NCBI GenBank assembly: GCA_963691905.1
Contig: OY829894.1
Location: forward strand, 1,116,001-1,180,000
DNA length: 64,000 bases
Source of the DNA: QGON01 sp963691905
GTDB taxonomy: Bacteria; Pseudomonadota; Gammaproteobacteria; Chromatiales; Chromatiaceae
Direction of reading: 5' to 3'
Shown here: piece after piece, positions 45,970-54,737 of the stretch
Layout of the letters: the number at the start of each line of letters is the position of its first letter
Numbering within the stretch: the first letter of the stretch is position 1
Translations under genes and position numbers: made by a program
The notes under the pieces: model-generated
Databases searched by the model: none
Told to the model about the DNA's origin: nothing
What the model saw: only the letters and a program-made list of their open reading frames with translations

Positions 45970-46502
45970 AAAAAGACCTCAAAATCATCTTTACCGGGCC
46001 GGTGGGGGCAGGCAAAACCACTGCGATCAACGCCATCAGTGATACTGATACCGTTTCCACCAATGAATCCTCCACGGACGAACTCCGCTATCGTAAAAAC
46101 TCCACCACAGTCGCAATGGATTACGGCATCATCAACATGGTGGACAGCAAACGGGTGCACCTCTACGGGACACCCGGTCAAGAACGTTTCGACTTCATGT
46201 GGGACATCCTGATTCAGGGTGGCATGGGTCTGGTCCTGCTGGTGGACAATGCCCGCCCCGATCCTCTGGAAGACATGCAGTTTTTTCTGCAGCGATTCGG
46301 GGACTTCATCCAGCGCACCCGAGTCGCTATCGGTGTTACCCGGATGGACATTTCCAGCACACCCAGGCTGAACGAATACCAGACATTGCTGAATGACCAG
46401 GCACGGAATATCCCTCTTTTCGAAGTGGATGCCAGAGTCAGGCAGGACGTATCCATCCTGCTGCAGTCGCTGCTTCATTCCCTGGATCATCAGAAGCGTT
46501 AA
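45966..46502 (+). CDS. Small Ras/MglA-like GTPase
   Basis: 178-residue P-loop GTPase of the bacterial Srprb/MglA-like group. The Walker A GPVGAGKTT is at residues 11-19, switch II is YGTPGQERFDFMW, and the base-recognition motif is diverged (GVTRMD in place of NKxD). The effector loop around residues 33-48 (STNESSTDELRYRKNSTTVA) contains candidate switch I threonines. It is translated together with the receiver-like protein. Such GTPases often pair with roadblock/LC7 activators, but none is visible here. Confidence 0.85.
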   Translation: MKKDLKIIFTGPVGAGKTTAINAISDTDTVSTNESSTDELRYRKNSTTVAMDYGIINMVDSKRVHLYGTPGQERFDFMWDILIQGGMGLVLLVDNARPDPLEDMQFFLQRFGDFIQRTRVAIGVTRMDISSTPRLNEYQTLLNDQARNIPLFEVDARVRQDVSILLQSLLHSLDHQKR

Positions 46503-46562
46503 TAATCCGAGTGCAGGCCGCTCAAGCGGCAGCCCGGCAATGCCTTTGTCACTCCAGAAATG

Positions 46563-46586
46563 CCCGATCCGCTACGCTTAATCGGG
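46563..46586. repeat. REP-like palindrome (diverged form)
   Basis: CCCGATC and a matching ATCGGG arm around CGCTACGCTTA, preceded by TG and followed by CCTAT. The loop is nearly that of the CCGGTTC family while both arms changed in a compensating way, which supports hairpin selection. Confidence 0.65.
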
Positions 46587-46790
46587 CCTATCCCATCCAT
46601 TCATTGATTACCATATTAGAAAATATCGATGACTTTTGCGCCGTCTCGTGCTATTTTCCCGCATCGGTTTCAAGGTCGGATTCATCGCGTATCGGCACCC
46701 GTCGGCGCGTACTTTATCAGACCAAAAGGCGCACCGGTTTCCAGGGAAGTCCGGCGTGCCTGATATTTTCACCTTCCTGATTGGGTCGTG

Positions 46791-48257
46791 ATGGGTTCGC
46801 TCACTCAACTACTGATTACACCTGTCGCCACAGCGGTGCTTATCGCCCTGCTTCCTGGACAGAATCAACGTCTGATCCGGGGAGTCGCCCTTTTCGGCTC
46901 AGCCATCGCCTTGCTGCTCTCCTGGCGCTTATTCGCCGGCTTTGATAACTCCCTTGCAGATCTGCAATTCATGGAGGTTGTGCCCTGGAACCCGCGCCTC
47001 GGCACCTCTTATGCCGTCGGCATTGACGGTATCTCCCTCTCCATGATCCTGCTGGCAACTCTGCTCAGCCTGGTCGCCCTGGCCGCTTCAGCCAGCATCA
47101 CCAAGCAGGTGAAAGGCTACTACATACTGGTGTTGGTGCTGGAATCCGCCATGCTCGGGGTATTCATGGCCCAGGACTGGTCGCTGTTCTATGTCTTCTG
47201 GGAGCTGACTCTGATCCCGCTCTTCTTCCTCATCGATCGCTGGGGAGGCAAAAATCGTCAGGGTGCGGCACTCAATTTCGTGCTCTACACCATGGGCGGA
47301 TCGGTCTTTATGCTGCTTAGCCTGCTGGTGCTTTTCGACACATTGCCGGGCCACTCCTTTGCCATGGATCAGATGCGCGCCGGCGCACATCTGATTTCCG
47401 AACAGAAACAGGTCCTGATCTTTTTGGGTTTTCTCATCGGTTTCGGCGTCAAGATGCCGATCTTTCCGATCCACGGCTGGCTGCCGCTGGCCCATGTCGA
47501 GGCCCCGAGTCCTATCAGCATCCTGCTCTCCGGCATCCTGTTGAAAATGGGATCCTACGGTCTGATCCGCGCCGCGCAGACCCTGCCCGATGCCGTCATC
47601 TCCCTGCAGGGGGTACTGGTTGCCATCGCGTTGGTAAGTCTGGTCTACGGTGGTCTGTTGGCCTGGCGGCAATGGGACCTGAAACGGATGATCGCCTACT
47701 CTTCGGTCAGCCACATGGGTGTGGTATTGCTGGGCATCGCGACCCTCAATTTCGCCGGTCTGACCGGAGCGGTCATGCAGATGATGGCACATGGATTGGT
47801 GGCGGGCGCCATGTTCCTGCTGATCGGACTGCTCTATGAGCGCACCCACACGCGCAACATCAATGACTACAGCTCTCTGCTTCGGGTAGCACCACGCTTT
47901 GCCTTCTTCACCACGATTGCATTTATCGGCGCAGTCGGCCTGCCCGGCACTTTTGGTTTTATCGCCGAACTACACGTCCTGATTGGCGGTTTCGAACGTT
48001 GGGGCTGGCTGGTGGTACTGCTGACCCTAGGTGTACTGATCAGCGCTGCCTATGCGATACGCACGATCGGCCGTCTCTTCACCGGGCCTGTGCGGAAGGA
48101 GATGCAGGGTATCGCTGACCTGCGGCCCAGCGAGATGGTGGCCGCCATCGTGTTGACTGGCGGCATTGTGTTATTGGGCGTCTTCCCTGCTCCGGCACTG
48201 GAGCTGATATCCGCCTCCATCACCCAGTTGAGCGCCACCTTCGCGGCCCATCTGTAA
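46791..48257 (+). CDS. NuoM-like proton-conducting membrane subunit of the DAB cluster
   Basis: 488-residue polytopic protein of the complex I/Mrp antiporter family (NuoM-like, about 14 helices). The channel residues are present: Glu in FYVFWELTLIPLFFLI (TM5) and Lys in FGVKMPIFPIHGWLPLAHVE (TM7), with a second Lys in GILLKMGSYGLIR. No other Nuo electron-transfer gene is nearby. DabA starts 19 bp downstream, which argues for a role in carbon uptake rather than NADH oxidation. ATG at 46791 is chosen over the adjacent GTG at 46788. No convincing ribosome site is seen. Confidence 0.88.
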   Translation: MGSLTQLLITPVATAVLIALLPGQNQRLIRGVALFGSAIALLLSWRLFAGFDNSLADLQFMEVVPWNPRLGTSYAVGIDGISLSMILLATLLSLVALAASASITKQVKGYYILVLVLESAMLGVFMAQDWSLFYVFWELTLIPLFFLIDRWGGKNRQGAALNFVLYTMGGSVFMLLSLLVLFDTLPGHSFAMDQMRAGAHLISEQKQVLIFLGFLIGFGVKMPIFPIHGWLPLAHVEAPSPISILLSGILLKMGSYGLIRAAQTLPDAVISLQGVLVAIALVSLVYGGLLAWRQWDLKRMIAYSSVSHMGVVLLGIATLNFAGLTGAVMQMMAHGLVAGAMFLLIGLLYERTHTRNINDYSSLLRVAPRFAFFTTIAFIGAVGLPGTFGFIAELHVLIGGFERWGWLVVLLTLGVLISAAYAIRTIGRLFTGPVRKEMQGIADLRPSEMVAAIVLTGGIVLLGVFPAPALELISASITQLSATFAAHL

Positions 48258-48276
48258 TCAAGCGAGGAGAAAAACT

Positions 48277-51200
48277 TTGTCCGCCGCCAGCCATGAGACA
48301 GATTCCGCCGATATCCGCAGCCGCCTGCACCATGTTATCGAGCACTTCGAGCATGTACTGCCTGGACAGGCGCCGATCAAGGACTTCGTCCACCACAACA
48401 CGCTGCACGGCTTCCAGCATCTGGAATTCACTGAGGCACTGGCCGAAGCGGAGCGCATTACCGGTGCAAGGGGCTACCTGCCGGATGACCGTTTCCGGGA
48501 GTTCTACGCTGAGGGGCGCATCACCCTGGAAGATCTGCGGGCCGTCATCAATGAGACCCCGGCACTGGAGCCCGACGAGGTCCTGCTGGAGAATATCGAC
48601 GGCGCACTGACCTACCGTGATGTCACCATTGCCGCACTGCTCCACCCTCTGAAGACTGTCACCGCCTGTCAATTCAGCTGGCAGGTCGAGGAGTTGGATC
48701 TTCTGCGCCGTTTTCAGTCCGACGTCGATAACAACACCCGCCAACATTTTCTCGAAGCCGCCGCCGAACAGGGTCTGAGCGACGAAAAGGCCGCCATCTC
48801 CGATCTCTGGACCACCTGCCTCGAAACCCTCGGTCTGGAGGAGTTCCACATGCACCCGGAGGAGCTGGTTGATCTCTCTCCGGAGCAGGCGGAGCGCATG
48901 TTGCACACCCTGACCATTGAGGACGACAGCTTCAACAGCGTTCACTACCGGGTACGAAAAGAGTCCGCCAGGCAACTCGACCGGACGCTATCGCAGGTCG
49001 GATCGGAAATCACCCTGCGAGGCCTGTTGCTTGAATTGACCGGCAAGGATCTGCTGGATGAGATCCGTCCACTGCTCATTCGTTTCATCGCCAGTTTTCT
49101 CGACCAGGGTCAGGCTGCATGGCAGTTCCCCGAGCGGGATACAGGTTTTTACACTACCTGGCGCCGCAGTGTCGCCGTCTCTCTGACAGGCTTCTTCAAC
49201 GAGATGCCGGAGTGGCAGGACGAGATAGCGATTCTCGACGAAGATCCAATGGAGGCCGTGATCTCCGAACTGCAGCGCATGGGGCTACCCAAGGAACGCT
49301 GGGAATCCTATCTGGAAAGACTCGCTCTGGAACTGCCTGGCTGGTCCGGCATGTTTCTCTATCGTCACAATCACCCCGGCTACGAAGGCTCTCACGATGT
49401 CTCCGTGGAGATGCTGGATTACCTTGCGGTACGATTGGTGATGGAACGCCTTTTCGCCCAGCGGCTGTGCGATCAGCAATGGCAGATTGCACCCAACCTG
49501 GACATGCTGCGCTGGTACTTCCGAAGACGCCGCTCCGAGTTCATGGTGCGCCACAGTCTGCACAACAACCGACTGCCGGAGTATCTCATCATCCGTGCGC
49601 AACAGCTTGAACTGCAGACGCCCACGCCCAGCGACGACTATCCCCAGTGGCGTCAGCTGGCTGACATGATCTGGACATGGCGTCAAAGCCCCGCCTCCGA
49701 CCGCCCAAGCGGATATTCGGTCTACGGCAGTGCCTGGCGGCTCTTTCGTCTGAGCCAGCATCTGGGACTCATCGGGCAGGATATCGTTAACCTCGGCGAA
49801 CAGGGCGTAAAAAAACTCTTTGATTACCTGCAACGCCTCACTCCCGATACCCAAAGTTTCCTCTGGCTGCAGGCCTACGAGCGCAACTACCGCGAGCAGA
49901 TCTTCAACGCTGTCGTCAACAATGAGGGACGGGGACGCTGGAAGAGTCGCGAAACCACACCCGCCGCGCAAATCGTCTGGTGCATGGACGATCGTGAAGA
50001 GGGAATCCGCCGCCACTTGGAGGTCATCAATCCCGCCATCGAAACCTTCGGTGCTGCTGCCCACTACAACGTCCCGCATAACTGGCGGGGGCTCACCGAC
50101 GAGAAGATTTCCGGACTCTGCCCCGTGGTCATGGTGCCGGCGCACGAAATCAGGGAGACAGTGCATCCCGGCGCGGAAGCCCAGGCAAATCAGCGCCAAA
50201 AACGGCACAAGAAACGGCTTCGACTGAAAGATCTCCTGCATCAGGAGACCCGCCGCAACCTGCTGGGTTCGACTGCACTGATCGCGCTGGCCGCCCCTGC
50301 AACTCTAGGGATTCTGCTAGCCAAGGTATTGGCTCCGCTAAAGGTTGGCAAACTCTCCGCCAGACTTCGTGATACTTACGAAACCGCCGTGCAGACCGAT
50401 ATCGCCGTTACCGCAGCGCCTGATGCACCCGAAGGTACGATCGAGCACAACCGTCTCGGATTCTCGGATGTGGAACAGGCCGACCGGGCAGAGACATTTC
50501 TACAAAACATCGGCTTGGTGGATGGCTTCTCACCGCTGCCCATCATCATGGGCCACGGCTCCAGCAGCGAGAACAATCCGCACCGTGCCGCCTACGACTG
50601 CGGTGCCTGCAGCGGCCGCCACTCCGGTCCCAACGCGCGTATTCTCGCCGCCATCGCCAATCGCCCGGAGATCAGAGAGATCCTGCGTCAACGGGGAATC
50701 GACATTCCCAAGAACAGCTGGTTCATCGGCGCCTTCCACAACACCTGCGATGAGAGCTTCGACTGGCTCGACATGGACAAGGTGCCTAAGTCCCATCAGC
50801 AGATTCTCTCGGTTATCCAGAGAAATGTGGACGAGGCCAGCCGACATTCGGCTCATGAACGCTGCCGCAAATTTTTCTCCGCCCCAAAGTATCCCAATCT
50901 GAAACAGGCGCTCGCCCATATCCAGGGGCGGGGTAACGACTTCAGCCAGGCGCGCCCCGAACTGGGCCATGCCACCAACGCCTGCGCCTTCATCGGCCGT
51001 CGATCCATTACCCAGGGCGCCTTCTTCGACCGCCGGGCCTTTCTCATCTCCTACGATCCCACCATCGATCCCAGCGGTGAGATCATCGAACGTCTGCTGT
51101 TGGCCAACGGTCCGGTGGGCGCGGGCATCAGTCTGGAGTACTACTTCTCCACCGTGAACAACGAAGAGTACGGCTGTGGCTCCAAGATAACCCATAACAT

Positions 51201-51573
51201 CACCGGCCTCTTCGGCGTCATGGAGGGGGCCAGCTCCGACCTGCGCACCGGCCTGCCACGGCAGATGATCGAAATCCACGAGGCGATGCGTCTGCAGGTC
51301 ATCGTGGAGCAGAAGATCGATCTGCTGACTGAGATCTATATGCGACAGCCTCCACTACAGGAGTTGGTGGGTAAAGGTTGGTTACTACTCAGTGCCAAAG
51401 ATCCAGACAGCGACCGTATCGATGTCTTCTATCCCAATCGAGGCTGGGTGCGCTGGGAGGGCCAGGTCAACGAACTGCCGACAGTGAAAGACTCCGCCGA
51501 CTGGTACGCGGGGCATATGGAACCTCTGACGCCAGTGCTGCTGAAACAACCCGGAGAGAGCCGTCATGCCTGA
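48277..51573 (+). CDS. dabA: DabA (DUF2309): carbonic-anhydrase-like inorganic carbon transporter subunit
   Basis: Cytoplasmic-side subunit of DAB complexes, which hydrate CO2 to bicarbonate vectorially, driven by an ion gradient. It has 1098 residues, longer than the about 830 of characterised DabA. The beta-carbonic-anhydrase-like zinc site is recognisable: Cys569 and Asp571 in VWCMDDREEGIRRHLE, His760 in IIMGHGSSSENNPH, and Cys775 in AAYDCGACSGRHSGPN. The family N-terminus is also clear (IKDFVHHNTLHGFQHL). The TTG start at 48277 has GAGGAG 9 bp upstream. It overlaps the NuoL-like gene by 8 bp. Three further antiporter-like genes surround it. Activity and substrate are inferred from the family. 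Confidence 0.93.
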   Translation: MSAASHETDSADIRSRLHHVIEHFEHVLPGQAPIKDFVHHNTLHGFQHLEFTEALAEAERITGARGYLPDDRFREFYAEGRITLEDLRAVINETPALEPDEVLLENIDGALTYRDVTIAALLHPLKTVTACQFSWQVEELDLLRRFQSDVDNNTRQHFLEAAAEQGLSDEKAAISDLWTTCLETLGLEEFHMHPEELVDLSPEQAERMLHTLTIEDDSFNSVHYRVRKESARQLDRTLSQVGSEITLRGLLLELTGKDLLDEIRPLLIRFIASFLDQGQAAWQFPERDTGFYTTWRRSVAVSLTGFFNEMPEWQDEIAILDEDPMEAVISELQRMGLPKERWESYLERLALELPGWSGMFLYRHNHPGYEGSHDVSVEMLDYLAVRLVMERLFAQRLCDQQWQIAPNLDMLRWYFRRRRSEFMVRHSLHNNRLPEYLIIRAQQLELQTPTPSDDYPQWRQLADMIWTWRQSPASDRPSGYSVYGSAWRLFRLSQHLGLIGQDIVNLGEQGVKKLFDYLQRLTPDTQSFLWLQAYERNYREQIFNAVVNNEGRGRWKSRETTPAAQIVWCMDDREEGIRRHLEVINPAIETFGAAAHYNVPHNWRGLTDEKISGLCPVVMVPAHEIRETVHPGAEAQANQRQKRHKKRLRLKDLLHQETRRNLLGSTALIALAAPATLGILLAKVLAPLKVGKLSARLRDTYETAVQTDIAVTAAPDAPEGTIEHNRLGFSDVEQADRAETFLQNIGLVDGFSPLPIIMGHGSSSENNPHRAAYDCGACSGRHSGPNARILAAIANRPEIREILRQRGIDIPKNSWFIGAFHNTCDESFDWLDMDKVPKSHQQILSVIQRNVDEASRHSAHERCRKFFSAPKYPNLKQALAHIQGRGNDFSQARPELGHATNACAFIGRRSITQGAFFDRRAFLISYDPTIDPSGEIIERLLLANGPVGAGISLEYYFSTVNNEEYGCGSKITHNITGLFGVMEGASSDLRTGLPRQMIEIHEAMRLQVIVEQKIDLLTEIYMRQPPLQELVGKGWLLLSAKDPDSDRIDVFYPNRGWVRWEGQVNELPTVKDSADWYAGHMEPLTPVLLKQPGESRHA

Positions 51574-53158
51574 ATTTAGCCACTCCGTCTGGTATGTCCC
51601 GCTGTTCGCACTGATCCCGATGATACCGCTGCTGCCCCTGCTGGCGGCCGGCTGGATTGGCCTCTCCTATGTCTATGAAGGTAACCGCGGCGAACCCGGC
51701 GAGAAAATCACCGCACGGGTGGCACTTGGCGCCGGTCTTCTATCCCTGGTCTGCCTGCTGCTTGTCGACCTCTATGCTCTGCTTACCGGACATGTGCCGG
51801 GACAGGTGCAGATAATGGAGTGGCTCAACAGCGGCGACTACCAGATCAATATCAGTTTCACACTGGACGCCCTGGGCCTATCCATGGCCACCCTGGTAGC
51901 GGTTATCTCGCTCATCACCCTGCGTTTCTCGGTCAACTACCTGCATCGTGAAGCGGGATTTCAGCGCTTTTTCATGACCCTCTGCCTCTTCATGTCGGCA
52001 ATGCTGTTGATCGTGATGAGCGGCAGTGCAGTCATGGCATTCATTGGCTGGGAGTTGGCAGGCGTCAGTTCCTACCTGCTGATCGGCTATTCACTCGACC
52101 GTCCCACCGCCACCAACAACGCCACTCGCGCCTTTGTCACCAACCGTATCGGCGATGCAGGCTTCATTCTGGCGATCTTCCTTGCACTGACGTGGATCGG
52201 TGATGTCGAGTGGCCGGGTATCCTCTCGGGTGTCTCCGGAATGTCGACCCTGACTGCCGGCCTTCTGGCCTTTGGATTCCTGCTCGCCGCCCTGGTGAAA
52301 TCAGCTCAAGTGCCGTTTTCGCCCTGGATCGCCCGCGCGCTGGAAGGCCCTACCCCCTCCAGTGCTGTGTTTTACGGCAGCCTGATGGTACATGCCGGCG
52401 TGTTCCTGGTAATCCGGCTGCAACCGGTCTTTGAGCAGACTCCATTGATGATGATTTTTCTCGTCATTTTTGGATTGACGACTGCACTCTACGGCTATCT
52501 GACGGGACTGGTGCAGACAGATGTAAAGAGCATGCTGATCTTCTCCACTATCGCCCAGGTGGGCCTGATGTTCCTGGAGTGCGGTCTTGGCCTGTTTGAC
52601 CTGGCCGCCTGGCACCTGGCCGCCCACGCGATCTGGCGCGCCTATCAGTTCCTCAGTTCCCCCGCCCATATGCACCTGATGTCACATCCCACCCGGCCGG
52701 TTCCAGCATGGCTGGGCAGGCGCCGCTGGCTCTATACCGCCGCTGTCAATCGCTTCTGGCTCGGCTCCATCGGCGATTGGCTGCTGACGCGCCCCACCAA
52801 AAAATTGGCCCAGGACGCGCAGAATTTCGATGACCGGGTCATCATCCCGCTGGTTGGCTTGCCAACCCAGGCAGACGCTATCAGTTCGCTGGCGCAATGG
52901 GAGCAGCATAAAGGCGGACAGCGTCCTCTGGCTGAAGGCGACATTGGGCTGGGCCACGGATTGGCAGGAAAATTGATGGAAGGTATCGCCTCTCTCCTGC
53001 ACTGGTTCGAGGAGCACCTGGTGCTGAAGGGCGGCGGCGAGGGACTGATCAATACGATTCAACGTGTCGGTGGCCAGCTGCAGAAGATTGAAGTGCTGCT
53101 GAGTCAGCCTCGTTACCTTTTGCTGCTGATCATGGCCACCTTTGCGGTGATTATCTGA
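51566..53158 (+). CDS. dabB: NuoL/DabB-like proton-conducting membrane subunit
   Basis: 530-residue NuoL/MrpA-like membrane protein, the expected DabB partner. Helix motifs include FIGWELAGVSSYLLIGYS (TM5 Glu), TNNATRAFVTNRIGDAGF (NuoL signature) and LVKSAQVPFSPWIARALEGP (TM7 Lys). A distinctive cytoplasmic stretch (about residues 375-500, soluble and charged) follows the shortened second half, as in DabB-type rather than true NuoL proteins. The start lies inside the last codons of dabA, so stoichiometric coupling is likely. The next subunit begins 10 bp downstream. Confidence 0.85.
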   Translation: MPEFSHSVWYVPLFALIPMIPLLPLLAAGWIGLSYVYEGNRGEPGEKITARVALGAGLLSLVCLLLVDLYALLTGHVPGQVQIMEWLNSGDYQINISFTLDALGLSMATLVAVISLITLRFSVNYLHREAGFQRFFMTLCLFMSAMLLIVMSGSAVMAFIGWELAGVSSYLLIGYSLDRPTATNNATRAFVTNRIGDAGFILAIFLALTWIGDVEWPGILSGVSGMSTLTAGLLAFGFLLAALVKSAQVPFSPWIARALEGPTPSSAVFYGSLMVHAGVFLVIRLQPVFEQTPLMMIFLVIFGLTTALYGYLTGLVQTDVKSMLIFSTIAQVGLMFLECGLGLFDLAAWHLAAHAIWRAYQFLSSPAHMHLMSHPTRPVPAWLGRRRWLYTAAVNRFWLGSIGDWLLTRPTKKLAQDAQNFDDRVIIPLVGLPTQADAISSLAQWEQHKGGQRPLAEGDIGLGHGLAGKLMEGIASLLHWFEEHLVLKGGGEGLINTIQRVGGQLQKIEVLLSQPRYLLLLIMATFAVII

Positions 53159-53168
53159 GGAGTCCTGA

Positions 53169-54689
53169 ATGATGATGACCGAAATCCATTGGACCGCCCA
53201 GTCGACCTACCCGATTCTCACCACGCTGCAGTTGCTGCCACTGGTCGTAATGATGGCGATCCTGACCATGCGGGAAAACCGGCTGGTGCCTTTGATCGGT
53301 ATTGCCGGCGCGGTAGCGGAACTGCTTCTGGCCATCAACCTGTGGCTAAATTACGACACCCATCAGGGCGCCATGCAGTTTGCCGAAAAGACTGAACTGT
53401 TTGGTCCGCTTGCCTACCATGCCTCAGTGGACGGCATCAGTGTGCTGTTTATCCTGCTCACGGCGTTGATCACGTTGTTGATGGTAATTTATGGACAGGT
53501 GCGACAACTGCTGCCCCACGCCTGGTTTCTCTCTCTGGTGTTCGCGGTGGAAGCGGCACTGATGAGCATGTTCGTCACCGTCGATCTGCTCTGGTTCGTT
53601 CTGGTATCCGTTGTGGAGTTGGGACTGGTGGGCATTTTGCTCTCCCGCTGGTCTACCTCACCTGAATCGGAACTTGCCCAGACCCGCTACTACCAATTCA
53701 TGAGCACCGGCATTCTGCTACTGCTGGTCGGTATCGTCATACTGGGTTGGAACCATGCAGACGCAACCGGGGGACGCTGGACTTTCGATCTGTTTGAACT
53801 CGCCCAGGCACCTGTCTCAGCCGGGTTTCAGTCGGTGGTCTTTTTCCTCTTTTTCTACGGCCTGGCGGTGCGTGTACCGATCTTCCCGTTACACGGATGG
53901 CTTCCGCTGGTCGCTGAACACGGCACCGTCGCCGCAGCACCGGTTTTTCTCATCGGCCTCAAGATCGGTATCTACGGCATGCTGCGCTTTATATTGCCAC
54001 TGATGCCCGAGGCGGTGATGCAGTGGCACGAGTTCATCGTTACCATCGCCGTTGTGGGTATCTTCTATGCCGCGTTGTTGGCAATGCTACAGGTCAACCT
54101 GCGCCGGCTGCTGGCCTTTGCCGTGGTCTCCCATACCAGTGTGCTGGTAATTGGACTGTTCAGTCTCAATCAAATGGCTTTTGAAGGCGCTGTCATGCTG
54201 TCGATCAATTTTGGTCTGGCGATCACTGCGCTGCTTTTTATGCAGGGTTTCGTCTATCGACGTACCCGGACACTATTGATGGCACGCCTGGGTGGACTCT
54301 TCGACAGCATACCGGTAATAGGCATTACATTTCTGATCGCAGGTCTCTCCATTGTCGGCATGCCGGGAACCCCGGGCTTTGATGCGGCCCATCTGATGCT
54401 TGAGGGCGCCATTCACCGCTATGGCGCATTGATCACCATTGCTGCGGCCCTGGGCAATGTGGTGGCCGCAGGTTTCCTGCTCTGGGCATTCCAGCGTGCT
54501 TTTCTTGCACCTCAGGATGAGTCACAACCTATACGTAAGGTGGATCCGACAACATCGACGGAACTGCTCATCTCGGGCGTAATGATTCTGGTTCTGCTGG
54601 GTGCCGGATTTTACTCCGAACCCTGGCTCGATCTGATCGAGAAATCTCTGCAAGGGCTGAGCGCGCTCTACACAACGCCTCACGTTTAG
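53169..54689 (+). CDS. NuoM/NuoN-like membrane subunit with altered channel residues
   Basis: 506-residue polytopic protein of the same antiporter family. It has the NuoM-type FHASVDGISVLFILL-like stretch (YHASVDGISVLFILLTALIT) and VPIFPLHGWLPLVAEHGTVA. The usual TM5 WE pair is replaced by VLVSVVELGLVG and the TM7 Lys by Arg (GLAVRVPIF), so proton transfer may differ or be lost; the Lys in LIGLKIGIYGMLR is kept. GAGGAGT precedes the ATG at 53169 (an adjacent ATG is at 53172). It is third in the cluster after dabA. Confidence 0.85.
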   Translation: MMMTEIHWTAQSTYPILTTLQLLPLVVMMAILTMRENRLVPLIGIAGAVAELLLAINLWLNYDTHQGAMQFAEKTELFGPLAYHASVDGISVLFILLTALITLLMVIYGQVRQLLPHAWFLSLVFAVEAALMSMFVTVDLLWFVLVSVVELGLVGILLSRWSTSPESELAQTRYYQFMSTGILLLLVGIVILGWNHADATGGRWTFDLFELAQAPVSAGFQSVVFFLFFYGLAVRVPIFPLHGWLPLVAEHGTVAAAPVFLIGLKIGIYGMLRFILPLMPEAVMQWHEFIVTIAVVGIFYAALLAMLQVNLRRLLAFAVVSHTSVLVIGLFSLNQMAFEGAVMLSINFGLAITALLFMQGFVYRRTRTLLMARLGGLFDSIPVIGITFLIAGLSIVGMPGTPGFDAAHLMLEGAIHRYGALITIAAALGNVVAAGFLLWAFQRAFLAPQDESQPIRKVDPTTSTELLISGVMILVLLGAGFYSEPWLDLIEKSLQGLSALYTTPHV

Positions 54690-54737
54690 ACTGTTCATCG
54701 GTGGCTATCAGTCACTCAACACTGGAATCGAGAAACG

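Noticed and set aside
46629..46760. 43-codon frame upstream of the first NuoM-like gene
   Set aside because: No ribosome site and no recognisable similarity; Arg/Pro/Ala composition typical of random frames.
47088..47849. 253-codon open frame opposite the first NuoM-like gene
   Set aside because: Gln/His-rich reverse-strand shadow of a membrane protein gene.
49285..50241. 318-codon open frame opposite dabA
   Set aside because: Antisense shadow of a conserved gene, no ribosome site and no family resemblance.
50530..51279. 249-codon open frame opposite dabA
   Set aside because: Antisense shadow with Gly/Ala/Val-rich low-complexity composition.
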